From a virus: a stretch of DNA of 64,000 bases. The notes beneath the pieces are model-generated. The model was not told where the DNA came from, did not search any database, and worked only from the letters and a program-made list of their open reading frames with translations. Location of the stretch: IMG/VR virus record IMGVR_UViG_3300020421_001669, positions 97,407 through 161,406 of that record. One strand, given 5' to 3'. Shown piece by piece: positions 48,084-56,435 of this stretch (position 1 is the first letter of the stretch; the number at the start of each line of letters is the position of its first letter). The position numbers and the translations under genes are program-made.

Positions 48084-48102
48084 GATTAACTTTTTGTTAA
48101 TC
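48084..48102 (+). repeat. A/T-rich hairpin
   Basis: GATTAAC, five T, GTTAATC: a perfect seven-base stem between the lipoprotein gene and the HTH gene. It could be a weak terminator or operator. Confidence 0.4.
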
Positions 48103-48127
48103 TTAATTGAAAAAAACGGAGTATAGT

Positions 48128-48418
48128 ATGAAAAAGAAAACTTCACAAGCAACAAAGGTTATTTCAGCCTTGGAGAAGGCAGACCAAGGTCTGACTGCTA
48201 ACGAAATGAAAAATAGGTTTGGCGTAACTAATGCGAGAGCATTGGTGACACACCTTCGTCAGAATGGTTTCGCCATTTATTTGAACAAAACACCTAAGTA
48301 CACTGACAGAAATGGCAATGTAAGAAAGGGTGTTTCACGATACCGTTTAGGTACACCATCTAGGGCAATTATTGCCGCTGGATACAAAGCTTTAGCAGCC
48401 TCAAGAGGTCTTGCTTAA
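48128..48418 (+). CDS. winged-helix DNA-binding protein
   Basis: A 96-residue basic protein with a helix-turn-helix pattern, QGLTANEMKNRFGVTNARALVTHLRQNG (about residues 20-47), then a wing (YLNKTPKYTDRNGNVRKGVSRYRLG). I recall close relatives in T4-like marine phages. Probably a transcription regulator. ATG 48128 with GGAG is preferred to the upstream in-frame start at 48107. Followed by a strong terminator. Confidence 0.75.
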   Translation: MKKKTSQATKVISALEKADQGLTANEMKNRFGVTNARALVTHLRQNGFAIYLNKTPKYTDRNGNVRKGVSRYRLGTPSRAIIAAGYKALAASRGLA

Positions 48419-48455
48419 GTTTTAACATTCGTTAGTTAATTATTCACAATGGAAT

Positions 48456-48484
48456 AAAGGGCGTCTTAGGATGCCCTTTTTTTT
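48456..48484. terminator. bidirectional rho-independent terminator
   Basis: AAAGGGCGTC, loop TTA, GGATGCCCTTT with T tract on the plus strand and the mirror A tract giving a T tail on the minus strand. It separates the convergent HTH gene and the minus-strand operon. Confidence 0.9.
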
Positions 48485-49883
48485 AGCTTATCTTTACAAA
48501 GAAAGAAGATTGGTCAACATCTGAACTTGCGTATCTAAACATCTTTGTTATAAGGTCGTGTTGTTTTGCCTTACTTGTGCCAGTTGATGCAAATGCTTCT
48601 AGGAACATTAGACAGATAGACTTAGACATTCTAAAGTTGTCACCTTGTTCGTGGTTTGCCCACTGTTGTAGAAAGACCTTTTCCGATACTAGGTCTATTG
48701 ATGGTTTACTTTTAGAATTATGTTTCTTATAAAGTTGATATGCCTGTGATGGCCATTTTTTATCAGCCTTAATTGACGCGAGAAATGCTTTCTCAGAACC
48801 CTTTCCATTGTAGATGTCATTATTGAATACTTGTTTACAATAGAAGTCTACATTACCCCCACCTATCTTACCACCAGCGGCTGCACCACCTTTAATCTCA
48901 CCCTGCCATGAAGTGTCACCACCGAATGTTCTGAATTGTATTTCACCACCACTAGTGTCTATGTAGATGTCTTGAGAACTAAAGAAGTCTCCAGTTTTAC
49001 CATATTTAAAACTGTTATATGTAAATGTATCTTTGTTCGCCATTTGTTTTGGTGTATTGAACTCTTTCGCGGTTGCTGGAGTACTCTTACCTATTTTCTT
49101 GAGTGATATACCAAGAAGTTTGCCCGCCTTTGCAAGTTTCATTACTTGGTTATTTAATTCACCCCAACTAGATGTGCTTTCTGATAATGGTTGTTCTAAA
49201 GCACCAAATGTAGTTGCCCATATATCGCCTGGATTCCATTTGTCATGAGAGAATGAACCTGGCGCCTGTGGGTCATCTGAATTTTTATCTATCTTATGGC
49301 ACTCTGCTTTGGCACTATACAAACTATTCATGAATGGTGACCCTCGATGAAAATGCACAGCACCATTCCTAGTCATTGTCCTGCCATATTTTTCCCACAG
49401 TTTATTTGCGGTCTTTATATAAACATCCGTTTCAATCCAATCAGCAGGCCCTTTATTTAAACAGTCTGCGAGTGATTTGTCAGTGTGGGCAAATTTAGAT
49501 GAGGATTTAAGTTGTGTTGGGGATACAGATGAACATGCACCCTTCTTTACATTGAATACATAAGCATTGTAGAAACATTGTAGACATTCTGTCAGTGCGG
49601 TATCAGCTGCACCCCCACCAGAACCACCACCGCCACCGAAATCTTTATCCTTGAATATCTGTGACCGTCTTGCTTCTTTGGTTTGTCTGTTAGATTCGTA
49701 GGTTAGTATTTCAGCTCTTCTATCATAAGATATACCGACTACTTTTGTACCAGACGCAGATGAACCTACAACAAAAGGTTTTCCGTCTTTTATTTTTAGG
49801 TCGAATATGTCTAACCGCGACTCACCAGCGTAATCGCCAGCGGAAGACTTCTTTCGCATATCATCTGCTGTCAGAGTGGGCAT
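48483..49883 (-). CDS. conserved T4-like phage protein, probably virion-associated
   Basis: A 466-residue protein of unknown fold, Gly/Ser/Lys-rich with several Cys (TECLQCFYNAY, GACSS). A Gly-rich linker (FGGGGGSGGGAADT, about residues 82-95) separates an N-terminal domain from a larger C-terminal one containing VHFHRGSPFMNS, DIYIDTSGGEIQFRTFGG and WQGEIKGGAAAGGKIGGG. I recall similar unknowns in marine T4-like phages. It is the last gene of the minus-strand late operon. Confidence 0.62.
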   Translation of the reverse strand: MPTLTADDMRKKSSAGDYAGESRLDIFDLKIKDGKPFVVGSSASGTKVVGISYDRRAEILTYESNRQTKEARRSQIFKDKDFGGGGGSGGGAADTALTECLQCFYNAYVFNVKKGACSSVSPTQLKSSSKFAHTDKSLADCLNKGPADWIETDVYIKTANKLWEKYGRTMTRNGAVHFHRGSPFMNSLYSAKAECHKIDKNSDDPQAPGSFSHDKWNPGDIWATTFGALEQPLSESTSSWGELNNQVMKLAKAGKLLGISLKKIGKSTPATAKEFNTPKQMANKDTFTYNSFKYGKTGDFFSSQDIYIDTSGGEIQFRTFGGDTSWQGEIKGGAAAGGKIGGGNVDFYCKQVFNNDIYNGKGSEKAFLASIKADKKWPSQAYQLYKKHNSKSKPSIDLVSEKVFLQQWANHEQGDNFRMSKSICLMFLEAFASTGTSKAKQHDLITKMFRYASSDVDQSSFFVKIS

Positions 49884-49884
49884 T

Positions 49885-50043
49885 TTATCTCCCCTGTCCC
49901 CTATATTTCTTATAAGATCTTTTCTTGTGCTTGTTCATCGTGGAAGTATTAATCTTCACACTGCGGCCTCGTCCACCGATACCTTGAGATGTTCCTTTTT
50001 TTGTCGGTTCATGTACTGCAACCGCGTTCCATTTTCTAGCCAT
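49885..50043 (-). CDS. 52-residue basic phage protein
   Basis: A small Lys/Arg-rich protein, MARKWNAVAVHEPTKKG to KKRSYKKYRGQGR, with GGAGGAG before the ATG. The form (AVAVHEPTKKGTSQG then TMNKHKKRSYKKYRGQG) is one I recall as conserved in T4-like marine phages. Possibly a DNA- or head-associated protein. Confidence 0.68.
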   Translation of the reverse strand: MARKWNAVAVHEPTKKGTSQGIGGRGRSVKINTSTMNKHKKRSYKKYRGQGR

Positions 50044-50057
50044 TCACTCCTCCATTA

Positions 50058-50477
50058 TTATTGTGTATTAGATAGTGGATTTTCAAGCGCTTCTTCAATC
50101 TGTGTTCGTATAGATTTTCTGATTTCGATAAGTTCCTTACTAGTATCTCTTTCAAGTTCATATAGTCTCTTATCAGACGCTCTTACATCCGAAAACAGAG
50201 ATTGCATATCTCCGTCTATCCTATTTATAGACTCTTTAGACATGTCTGTTACAAGGACTGTTGACCCCATTCTTTCCTCAAGAACTGATAATCTTTCTTC
50301 TATACCCGACAAATCTGGTGCCTCGTAGGTAGAAATTGCCTCTTGCATGTCTTGATATGTCTTGTATACCTCAAATGCACCATATAGCGCACCGATTAGT
50401 GTACCAAGAGCACCCAAGACCATGAAAAGTCTTCCACCTTTGATTTTTATTCCACCAACATCTATTTCTGTACTCAT
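50058..50477 (-). CDS. membrane-anchored coiled-coil protein
   Basis: A 139-residue protein with one N-terminal membrane segment (about 16-35) and a long coiled-coil region (about 38-130). Overlaps the previous operon gene by four bases (ATGA). Similar in composition, with reversed order, to the plus-strand gene at 20879. Confidence 0.64.
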   Translation of the reverse strand: MSTEIDVGGIKIKGGRLFMVLGALGTLIGALYGAFEVYKTYQDMQEAISTYEAPDLSGIEERLSVLEERMGSTVLVTDMSKESINRIDGDMQSLFSDVRASDKRLYELERDTSKELIEIRKSIRTQIEEALENPLSNTQ

Positions 50478-52588
50478 TTGTATTGACTCCTAATCATTTT
50501 TCGGATAGTTCCGTGGTTACTTTTAGACAAATTGTATATTAATCTCGCGTTATCGTCAAGTTTATTTTCATAAACGATGTAATTGACATTGTAAAAGTCT
50601 CCATCTGCTAAATTTGAATCGTAATATGAACCCAAATCGATATTATTTTGGAGTGAAGCGATTGCTGCCGTTTGTCCAGAAGCAACTTTGTTGGAATTTT
50701 CCCTTTTTTGTTGTGCCACTTGTTCTGAAATAACCTCCGCAAGAGATTTTCGTGGCGCCTCTTGCTCTGGTTGTACCGTCACTACCTCTACAGGAATGAT
50801 TGTAACACCCACAACTGGGTTTCCTGTAGACATTAAATTATTTTCTATCTCCATTTGCATTTGTTCTGACTGTGTTTCTACTGACATATCATTTATTTCT
50901 GCATTTTGTTCTAGTGTTTCTACCGTGATTCCACTCATATCAGAGAAAAGTTGGGTGTCTGTACTAAAAAATTGTTGATTCATCATGCTTACATTGTTTT
51001 GTGATGATGAAGAAGCACTTTGTTGTTCAATTTGGGCAGTTTGGTTACTTTCTAAAATCTGGCCAGGGCCTGAATTTTGCCCGCCCGACTGATTTTCACC
51101 ACTTTGTGACTGTTGACCTTGGTCAGAACTACCTTTTGATGACTCTTGACTCATTGAAACCGCACTTTGACTAATTCTCAATGCATTTTTAGTCTGAGCC
51201 ATTGCTATTCGCGTTGCAATTGGTGAAGTTTTGGGTTCAGATGCAGTTTCAGTGGTTTCTTCCTCTAAAATGTCCTCTTCTAACAACAATTCATCGGTTT
51301 CTTCTATGATATTATCTTCTGCAATCTCTTCAAACAAGTCTTCTTCTAAAAGTTCATCGAATAACTCTTCTTCTTCAAACAGTTCTTCAAGGTATTCTTC
51401 AACCTCTTCTACATTTAATTCAATTTCTTCCACGATATCGGCTTGAAGGTCTTCAATGATTGAGACTTCTGGTGACTCAGCAGTGGGTGTGGAGAGAAAG
51501 TCCTCTTCGACAAGTAATAACTCAATATCGGGTGTGGCAAAAATGTCGAACCCTTCGTCCTCCATAAAGTATTCTTCTGGAAGTCCTGTGAAGAATTCGT
51601 CTTCTTCATCAATTCCTCCAAATTCTTCTTCGTCATCGACATATCCATACATTGCTTCTTCGTCTTCATCTGTCATCCACTCCTCTTCATCCATATTTTC
51701 TAGTTGTTCTTCTACAAATGCTTCATAGTAACCATCGCAACTATCACTATACAGTGGGTCTAAGTCACATTGTAAGTCATCAAAGGCATCTTGATATCCA
51801 TCACACTCAGTAGAGTAAAATGAATCATTATCACACTGTTGCGATAGAAAAGCCGCGTCATATCCATCACATTCTTGACTTGATAGTGGGTCATAAGCAC
51901 ATGCGAGTCCTTCACTTGCATATACTTTAGTACCAGCATTTCCTGCCGCTGTACCGTAGATGTAATTAGTTGTGTTTGACTTGGCATAGAATTCGTGTTG
52001 AGTAAATTCGTCTTGTGTTAGGTCACCCATTACACCTATGGTTATACTGTGATTGTCAACTTTTAAATCACCATACTCCATGGCGTAATCACCAGATGGA
52101 AAAATCTCTAAACTGATATTATTTTCATTATTATTTCTATACTCTTCAATTCTATGCCACCAATACTTTGTTGATGTAGAGCTTGTTTGTGAATAGAATC
52201 CACCATCCGAATCTTTTTGTATAAGGTCTGTCCAGAAAGGTGCTATTGAAAAACTAAATTTTTGTTCATTACTAGCAGCTATGTTTGCAATTTCCATTCC
52301 GTCACAACACCAACCCTTATTAGGCCAATTTTGTAAATTATATGTTGCTGGATTTCTAAACATGACAACACCGTTTGCCATCATGTAAGAAGTAGTAAAG
52401 GTCTCTCCATAGAAAGGAAAACTATGTCCTAGTGGTACAACCGCGTAACAGTCATCACATATACTATGAGATGTTGCACCTGTGCCAGGCGCTTGGTATT
52501 GTGCCTCAGCTGGCCCTGCTGCCATGAGAATGAAGTAAAATAAAATTACTCCAATACCCAGATGTCTCCCTTTCACTTTTGACCACAT
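50474..52588 (-). CDS. secreted NIDO-like protein with Cys repeats and acidic region
   Basis: A 704-residue protein: signal peptide (about 1-28), a nidogen-like domain (PLGHSFPFYGETFTTSYMMANG, IAPFWTDLIQKDSDGG, about 50-150), three Cys repeats of about 25 residues (form CDGYxxAFxxxQCDxDxxYSxxCDGY, about 232-300), a Glu/Asp-rich stretch (about 300-455) and a Gln/Ser/Asn-rich region before a charged C-terminus. NIDO domains are extracellular, adhesion-type. Either secreted to the host envelope or part of the virion. I recall related proteins in marine T4-like phages. Confidence 0.68.
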   Translation of the reverse strand: MWSKVKGRHLGIGVILFYFILMAAGPAEAQYQAPGTGATSHSICDDCYAVVPLGHSFPFYGETFTTSYMMANGVVMFRNPATYNLQNWPNKGWCCDGMEIANIAASNEQKFSFSIAPFWTDLIQKDSDGGFYSQTSSTSTKYWWHRIEEYRNNNENNISLEIFPSGDYAMEYGDLKVDNHSITIGVMGDLTQDEFTQHEFYAKSNTTNYIYGTAAGNAGTKVYASEGLACAYDPLSSQECDGYDAAFLSQQCDNDSFYSTECDGYQDAFDDLQCDLDPLYSDSCDGYYEAFVEEQLENMDEEEWMTDEDEEAMYGYVDDEEEFGGIDEEDEFFTGLPEEYFMEDEGFDIFATPDIELLLVEEDFLSTPTAESPEVSIIEDLQADIVEEIELNVEEVEEYLEELFEEEELFDELLEEDLFEEIAEDNIIEETDELLLEEDILEEETTETASEPKTSPIATRIAMAQTKNALRISQSAVSMSQESSKGSSDQGQQSQSGENQSGGQNSGPGQILESNQTAQIEQQSASSSSQNNVSMMNQQFFSTDTQLFSDMSGITVETLEQNAEINDMSVETQSEQMQMEIENNLMSTGNPVVGVTIIPVEVVTVQPEQEAPRKSLAEVISEQVAQQKRENSNKVASGQTAAIASLQNNIDLGSYYDSNLADGDFYNVNYIVYENKLDDNARLIYNLSKSNHGTIRKMIRSQYK

Positions 52589-53722
52589 TTATTTGTCCTT
52601 AAGCAAATCGATTGGTTCGTCACAAATTTCCTCATCTGGATTTACAGAACAGAAATCTTCTTTACGGTGTACTCTGTAATCAACCCATTCGCCTTGTTTG
52701 TTTTTGAAAGTTCCAGAAACACCATCCTGTGCAATGAGGGCTTCTTCTGGTGCCAAGTCTGGTTGTACTTGCCATGCAGTTAAAGCTTCGTCACCAATTT
52801 TACCTCTGAACGGGCAGGGCGTGCCGGCCATTAGCATCGCATTGAACACGCGAGCATCTTGGCACATTAAAGATACAGCAGCTACCTTCATTCCCATGTC
52901 ATATAAACCACGGCTTAATTTTATCCTTTCACAGTTTTCATCCCGAACTGTTTTACCAGCACTAATACCAAACACTTGGGTTTGTACCGCACCACCAACT
53001 CCAGTGGTACACAAATCCTGTGAGTAAGACCCACCTATTGCCGGCGCAATAGCGCTCGGAGGCGGAGACTTGATATCTTGTTCAATCTTTTGGACAGTTT
53101 CATTTCTGTTGATGTTCTCGTTTCTATTGTTTGATGTAACATTAGAATCACTGGTACTGTTAGATTGATTGATGTTAGTGTTTGTATTACTGTTGGTGTT
53201 ATTCGTAGTTGTGTTATTGGTAATGTTGCTGTTGTTATTACTTGTGCTGTTTGATGTCACATTACTAGTATTATTATTAGTATTTGTTTGGTTTACCGTC
53301 TGGTTAACAGTACTATTGTTATTGTTAGTATTGGTATTATTACTGGTGCTATTAATCGTATTATTATTAGTATTGTAATTGGTGTTAGTACTAGTACCAG
53401 TATAATTTGTGGTATTAGTATTGTTATTTGTGTTAGTACTAGTGCCAGTATAATTTGTGGTATTGTTATTATTATTGGTATTAGTATTTGTACCAGTATA
53501 ATTTGTAGTATTGGTATTATTATTGGTATTGGTGTTGGTATTAGTACCAGTATAATTGGTCGTATTGGTGTTAGTATTAGTGTTAGTATTGGTATTATTA
53601 GAGGTGCTGTCTACCGTACTGTCTGTTGTGGTGTTAACAGTACTAGTAGTATCGCTAGCAAAAACTTGGCCAGCTAACAACACTCCGCCGACTAACAAGC
53701 AGACCTGTTTCGTAAATTTCAT
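52589..53722 (-). CDS. secreted Asn/Thr-repeat protein
   Basis: A 377-residue protein: signal peptide (cleaved after QVFA, about residue 22), then about 190 residues almost entirely Asn and Thr with some Ser, including four NYTGT repeats at roughly 18-22 residue spacing, then a folded Cys-containing C-terminal domain (LCTTGVGG, NCERIKLSRGLYDMGMKVAA, CPFRGKIGDEA). ATG 53722 with GGAGAG and the signal peptide decide the start; the longer frame to 53791 is not used. First gene after a minus-strand late promoter. Confidence 0.72.
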   Translation of the reverse strand: MKFTKQVCLLVGGVLLAGQVFASDTTSTVNTTTDSTVDSTSNNTNTNTNTNTNTTNYTGTNTNTNTNNNTNTTNYTGTNTNTNNNNNTTNYTGTSTNTNNNTNTTNYTGTSTNTNYNTNNNTINSTSNNTNTNNNNSTVNQTVNQTNTNNNTSNVTSNSTSNNNSNITNNTTTNNTNSNTNTNINQSNSTSDSNVTSNNRNENINRNETVQKIEQDIKSPPPSAIAPAIGGSYSQDLCTTGVGGAVQTQVFGISAGKTVRDENCERIKLSRGLYDMGMKVAAVSLMCQDARVFNAMLMAGTPCPFRGKIGDEALTAWQVQPDLAPEEALIAQDGVSGTFKNKQGEWVDYRVHRKEDFCSVNPDEEICDEPIDLLKDK

Positions 53723-53774
53723 TTCTCTCCTCGTTGGAATGTTAAACATCCATCCCGAAAAATAGGAAATCTGC

Positions 53775-53803
53775 TTGACTTCCTCTCTCACTTATGTTAT
53801 AGT
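53775..53803 (+). promoter_or_regulatory. sigma70 promoter overlapping an inverted repeat
   Basis: TTGACT (53775-53780), 17-base spacer, TATAGT (53798-53803). The -10 box is the left arm of TTATAGT/ACTATAA (53797-53803 and 53808-53814), a possible operator. It points toward the desaturase gene. Confidence 0.72.
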
Positions 53804-53814
53804 ATACACTATAA
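53797..53814. repeat. inverted repeat, possible operator
   Basis: Perfect seven-base arms TTATAGT and ACTATAA around ATAC, covering the -10 box of the plus-strand promoter in a divergent intergenic region. Confidence 0.5.
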
Positions 53815-53818
53815 CCAC

Positions 53819-53826
53819 TATTTATA
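53819..53826 (-). promoter_or_regulatory. T4-type late promoter TATAAATA on the minus strand
   Basis: TATTTATA on the plus strand reads TATAAATA on the minus strand, about 97 bases upstream of the Asn/Thr-repeat gene. It would drive the minus-strand operon late in infection. Confidence 0.7.
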
Positions 53827-53846
53827 AAGAGGCGCTCTGTACAGCA

Positions 53847-53854
53847 CATAAATA
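53847..53854 (+). promoter_or_regulatory. late-promoter variant CATAAATA
   Basis: One mismatch from the late consensus, six bases before the desaturase ATG, which has no Shine-Dalgarno sequence. Same geometry as at 4363 and 13770. Confidence 0.5.
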
Positions 53855-53860
53855 GTTACT

Positions 53861-54589
53861 ATGAAAGGACTACAAAACTTATTAAGACCTACCCCTATCA
53901 GTCTACTGGTAGGGCAGACTATAGCCCAAATTTCAGTCATACCGATGTTCTTTATCGGTACACCTGTGACTTGGGCGATTTGTGCATTTATGTACTTTGG
54001 AATTATGACCTTTGGTATCACGATGGGATATCATAGATACTGGAGTCACTATAGTTTCAAGTGTTCTAAATGGTTAGAATATGTTATGATGTTTTTCGCC
54101 CACATTATGATGGTCGGCCCAGCACTAGCATGGGTTGCTCAACATAGGGAACATCATGTACACGCGGATACAGATAAAGACCCTCACTCTCCAGAGTATC
54201 AAGGATTAATTCGTTGTTACTACTCACAAGTGATGTCTTTACCTAAAATGCAATATGTAAAGAAAGATTTGATGAGGGATAAATTATGCAAGACACAACA
54301 TCGCTATTACTGGCATTTTATGCTACTATGGTTATTTGTTCTATTGTTATTTGGTGGCGCTGAAGCAGTCATATACGCATGGTTAGCTCCAGCAGGATTT
54401 GCAAAACTTATAGGTTCATTGGTATTCATACATTCACATCGAGGCGGAAAACCTAGAAGTGATTATTGGTTGGGTTTATTGACATTCGGTGAAGGGTTTC
54501 ACGCGAAACATCATGATGAACCTTGGAATTGGGATTTTCACTCTTGGGACATAGGTGGAAAAATTATTCGGTTATTAAAACATGCTTAA
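53861..54589 (+). CDS. membrane fatty acid desaturase
   Basis: A 242-residue acyl desaturase with the three His boxes of the membrane diiron family: HRYWSH (about residues 58-63), HREHH (about 95-99) and HAKHH (about 213-217), separated by membrane segments. It introduces a double bond in an acyl chain, likely Delta9-type. It is short for the family (about 280-350). An auxiliary metabolic gene that could alter host membrane fluidity or supply an unsaturated chain to the island's product. First gene of the accessory island. Confidence 0.9.
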   Translation: MKGLQNLLRPTPISLLVGQTIAQISVIPMFFIGTPVTWAICAFMYFGIMTFGITMGYHRYWSHYSFKCSKWLEYVMMFFAHIMMVGPALAWVAQHREHHVHADTDKDPHSPEYQGLIRCYYSQVMSLPKMQYVKKDLMRDKLCKTQHRYYWHFMLLWLFVLLLFGGAEAVIYAWLAPAGFAKLIGSLVFIHSHRGGKPRSDYWLGLLTFGEGFHAKHHDEPWNWDFHSWDIGGKIIRLLKHA

Positions 54590-55280
54590 AAAAAGAAATT
54601 TACCAGCTTGCGCTCCTATACCAAATATAAAGTTTAGTATTGAACGCATGAAAGAAGAACTAGATATTATTGGAGACAAGTATCAAAACATTTATGAGGC
54701 AAACCCAGGCATAACAAAAATACATGACCAAGGGTTTCTTGCTCAAATTTACAGTACGCTCCATGAAATACCTTTGATGTCAATGTCACCAGAAAACATG
54801 AAGAAAGCAGAAGACTTTCAAATAGAAGACATTGGAAAAAGTAAAATAGAAAGGGTAAGAAATAAAACAAAGAAAGGTGATAACTTACCACCAACCGCAA
54901 ATGAAATGTTGTGGGATTATCCTTTACCAGAATATAAAGGAAGTTACTTTGAGGAAGCGATATCAAACAAATTTAAAGCAGAAGCTTGTCGTGCAAGAAT
55001 ACACTTGTTAGAGCCGGGCAAAGATATTTCTCCCCATATTGATTATGACCCTTCTTATGGAGTTCGTGTTATATGTCCTATATCTGGAACGGATGGTGTA
55101 ACAAATTATTTTTGGTATAACGGAGAAAAACAAGAATATAATTTACCAGCAGACGGTAGTGTATATTTTCTTAATACAGGATTCAAACACTCAGTTGAAC
55201 ATCGTGGAAATGAAAATAGAATTGCTTTAGTATTGACTTTGAAATCCCAAGAAGATATAGAATGCCTAGCTATGAAATAA
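54582..55280 (+). CDS. 2OG-Fe(II) oxygenase (aspartyl/asparaginyl hydroxylase-like)
   Basis: A 232-residue protein with HIDYDPSYGVRV (about residues 149-160) giving the HxD iron ligands, and FKHSVEHRGNENRIALVLTL (about 205-224) giving the distal His and the 2OG-binding Arg. This is the beta-hydroxylase type. Substrate unknown. It overlaps the desaturase gene by eight bases and the GNAT gene by 19, so all three are probably made together. Confidence 0.72.
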   Translation: MLKKRNLPACAPIPNIKFSIERMKEELDIIGDKYQNIYEANPGITKIHDQGFLAQIYSTLHEIPLMSMSPENMKKAEDFQIEDIGKSKIERVRNKTKKGDNLPPTANEMLWDYPLPEYKGSYFEEAISNKFKAEACRARIHLLEPGKDISPHIDYDPSYGVRVICPISGTDGVTNYFWYNGEKQEYNLPADGSVYFLNTGFKHSVEHRGNENRIALVLTLKSQEDIECLAMK

Positions 55281-55873
55281 AAACATATACGCCAGATAAA
55301 AGGGCAGAAATAGAATCATTTAGAGAGTTATCCTTTAGAGAGGGTAACGATAGTATTTCTCATGAAAAGTATGACCCAGATAACATTGATGGGGAAACTT
55401 GGATGTCATATGTTGATAATGAATTGGCATGTATCAGTGTTGCTGAGTCTAGTCACTATACAGGTGACCCAGATATATCTGCTAGAATCTGTAGACTTCA
55501 TATCGCAAAAAAATTTAGACCAGCGTGGTTGGGTATACCCATATTACCACTGCAAATTGATTGGGCAAAAGAAAGAGGATTTAAGATATTATACTTCACG
55601 CATGATGTGAATAATAGGGCGATAAATTTGATGTATCAACATAAAAGATTTGGTGCAGCTGTTACACCCCTACAAAAAGAAATAAAAGAAATGTGGCACA
55701 GTGATTGGTATAGGTCATTACAAACAGATGACAGGTATCTTTTTCAAGTTGATAAAAGGATAGAATTATTACAGTACATTTATTACTGGGTGTTAGAAGA
55801 TGGATATGTCTGGCATCCGAAAACAAATATTATGGAGATGGATGATGAAAATAGGTCAAGAATCAGTAGCTAG
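55262..55873 (+). CDS. GNAT-like acyltransferase
   Basis: A 203-residue protein with a GNAT-type core: ARICRLHIAKKFRPAWLGIPIL (strand and start of the CoA loop, about residues 75-96), then WAKERGFKILYF and VNNRAINLMYQHKRFG (about 121-136). The acyl-CoA loop lacks the classic Q/RxxGxG/A, so donor binding is less certain. It fits an amine or hydroxyl acylation step in the island. Confidence 0.6.
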   Translation: MPSYEIKTYTPDKRAEIESFRELSFREGNDSISHEKYDPDNIDGETWMSYVDNELACISVAESSHYTGDPDISARICRLHIAKKFRPAWLGIPILPLQIDWAKERGFKILYFTHDVNNRAINLMYQHKRFGAAVTPLQKEIKEMWHSDWYRSLQTDDRYLFQVDKRIELLQYIYYWVLEDGYVWHPKTNIMEMDDENRSRISS

Positions 55874-56435
55874 GTGGTTTAACTATGTTAGAGAAAAACA
55901 TGACCCTTGGTTTACTCAAAGCTTCTGGGATACCCAGTTAAAATCTAAAGAAGAAATCATAGACAACATTCCACAACACTTTCACGGAAAGTATTATGTT
56001 TGTGGTGGTTGGTTTGGTGTCTTAGCACATTTATTAAATGACAATGTTGTCGCGGATGAAATCCATACAATTGACATTGACCCCCAATGCAAAGAGGTTG
56101 GTGATAGATATTTCTGTATGGACAATTTAACTTATGTTACAGCAGATATGTGTAAGTGGGATTATTCAGATGCAGATGTTGTAATCAATACAAGTACAGA
56201 ACACTTACATCAATACGCATACGATGAGTGGTGGGATAAAATACCTTCTAATACTTTCTATGCGGTACAAGGAAATGACCTTGATATACCAGACCATGTT
56301 CGTAACTTCAAATCATTAGAATACTTCACGGAATGGAATAGATGTACAAACACTGTTTATGAATCGGGTATAGAACTACGCGGGCCAAACAACTCAACTT
56401 ATACAAGATACACTGTTATGGGATACAAAGAATGA
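55845..56435 (+). CDS. class I methyltransferase-like protein
   Basis: A 196-residue protein with a modified motif I, YYVCGGWFGVLAHLL (about residues 41-55), acidic IHTIDIDPQC (about 64-73), ADMCKWDYSDADVVINTSTEHLH (about 90-112). The form recalls small Rossmann methyltransferases of phages. ATG 55845 has GGAG upstream and overlaps the GNAT-like gene by 29 bases. Substrate unknown. Confidence 0.62.
   Translation: MKIGQESVARWFNYVREKHDPWFTQSFWDTQLKSKEEIIDNIPQHFHGKYYVCGGWFGVLAHLLNDNVVADEIHTIDIDPQCKEVGDRYFCMDNLTYVTADMCKWDYSDADVVINTSTEHLHQYAYDEWWDKIPSNTFYAVQGNDLDIPDHVRNFKSLEYFTEWNRCTNTVYESGIELRGPNNSTYTRYTVMGYKE

Noticed and set aside
48084-48102. Strong terminator between the lipoprotein and HTH genes
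   Set aside because: The stem is A/T-only apart from one G-C pair at each end and is not followed by a clean T tract; listed only as a hairpin.
50222-50229. TATAAATA on the minus strand inside the coiled-coil gene
   Set aside because: Could serve the 52-residue basic gene about 180 bases downstream, but distance and position inside a coding region make it uncertain.
53160-53620. Possible CRISPR array or satellite repeat
   Set aside because: The repeats are degenerate, codon-phased and encode an Asn/Thr-rich segment; there are no constant repeats with unique spacers.
53169-53677. Plus-strand ORFs rich in Val, Leu and Ile opposite the Asn/Thr-repeat gene, looking like membrane proteins
   Set aside because: They are the antisense of Asn/Thr codon repeats, which automatically gives hydrophobic residues; no start signals.
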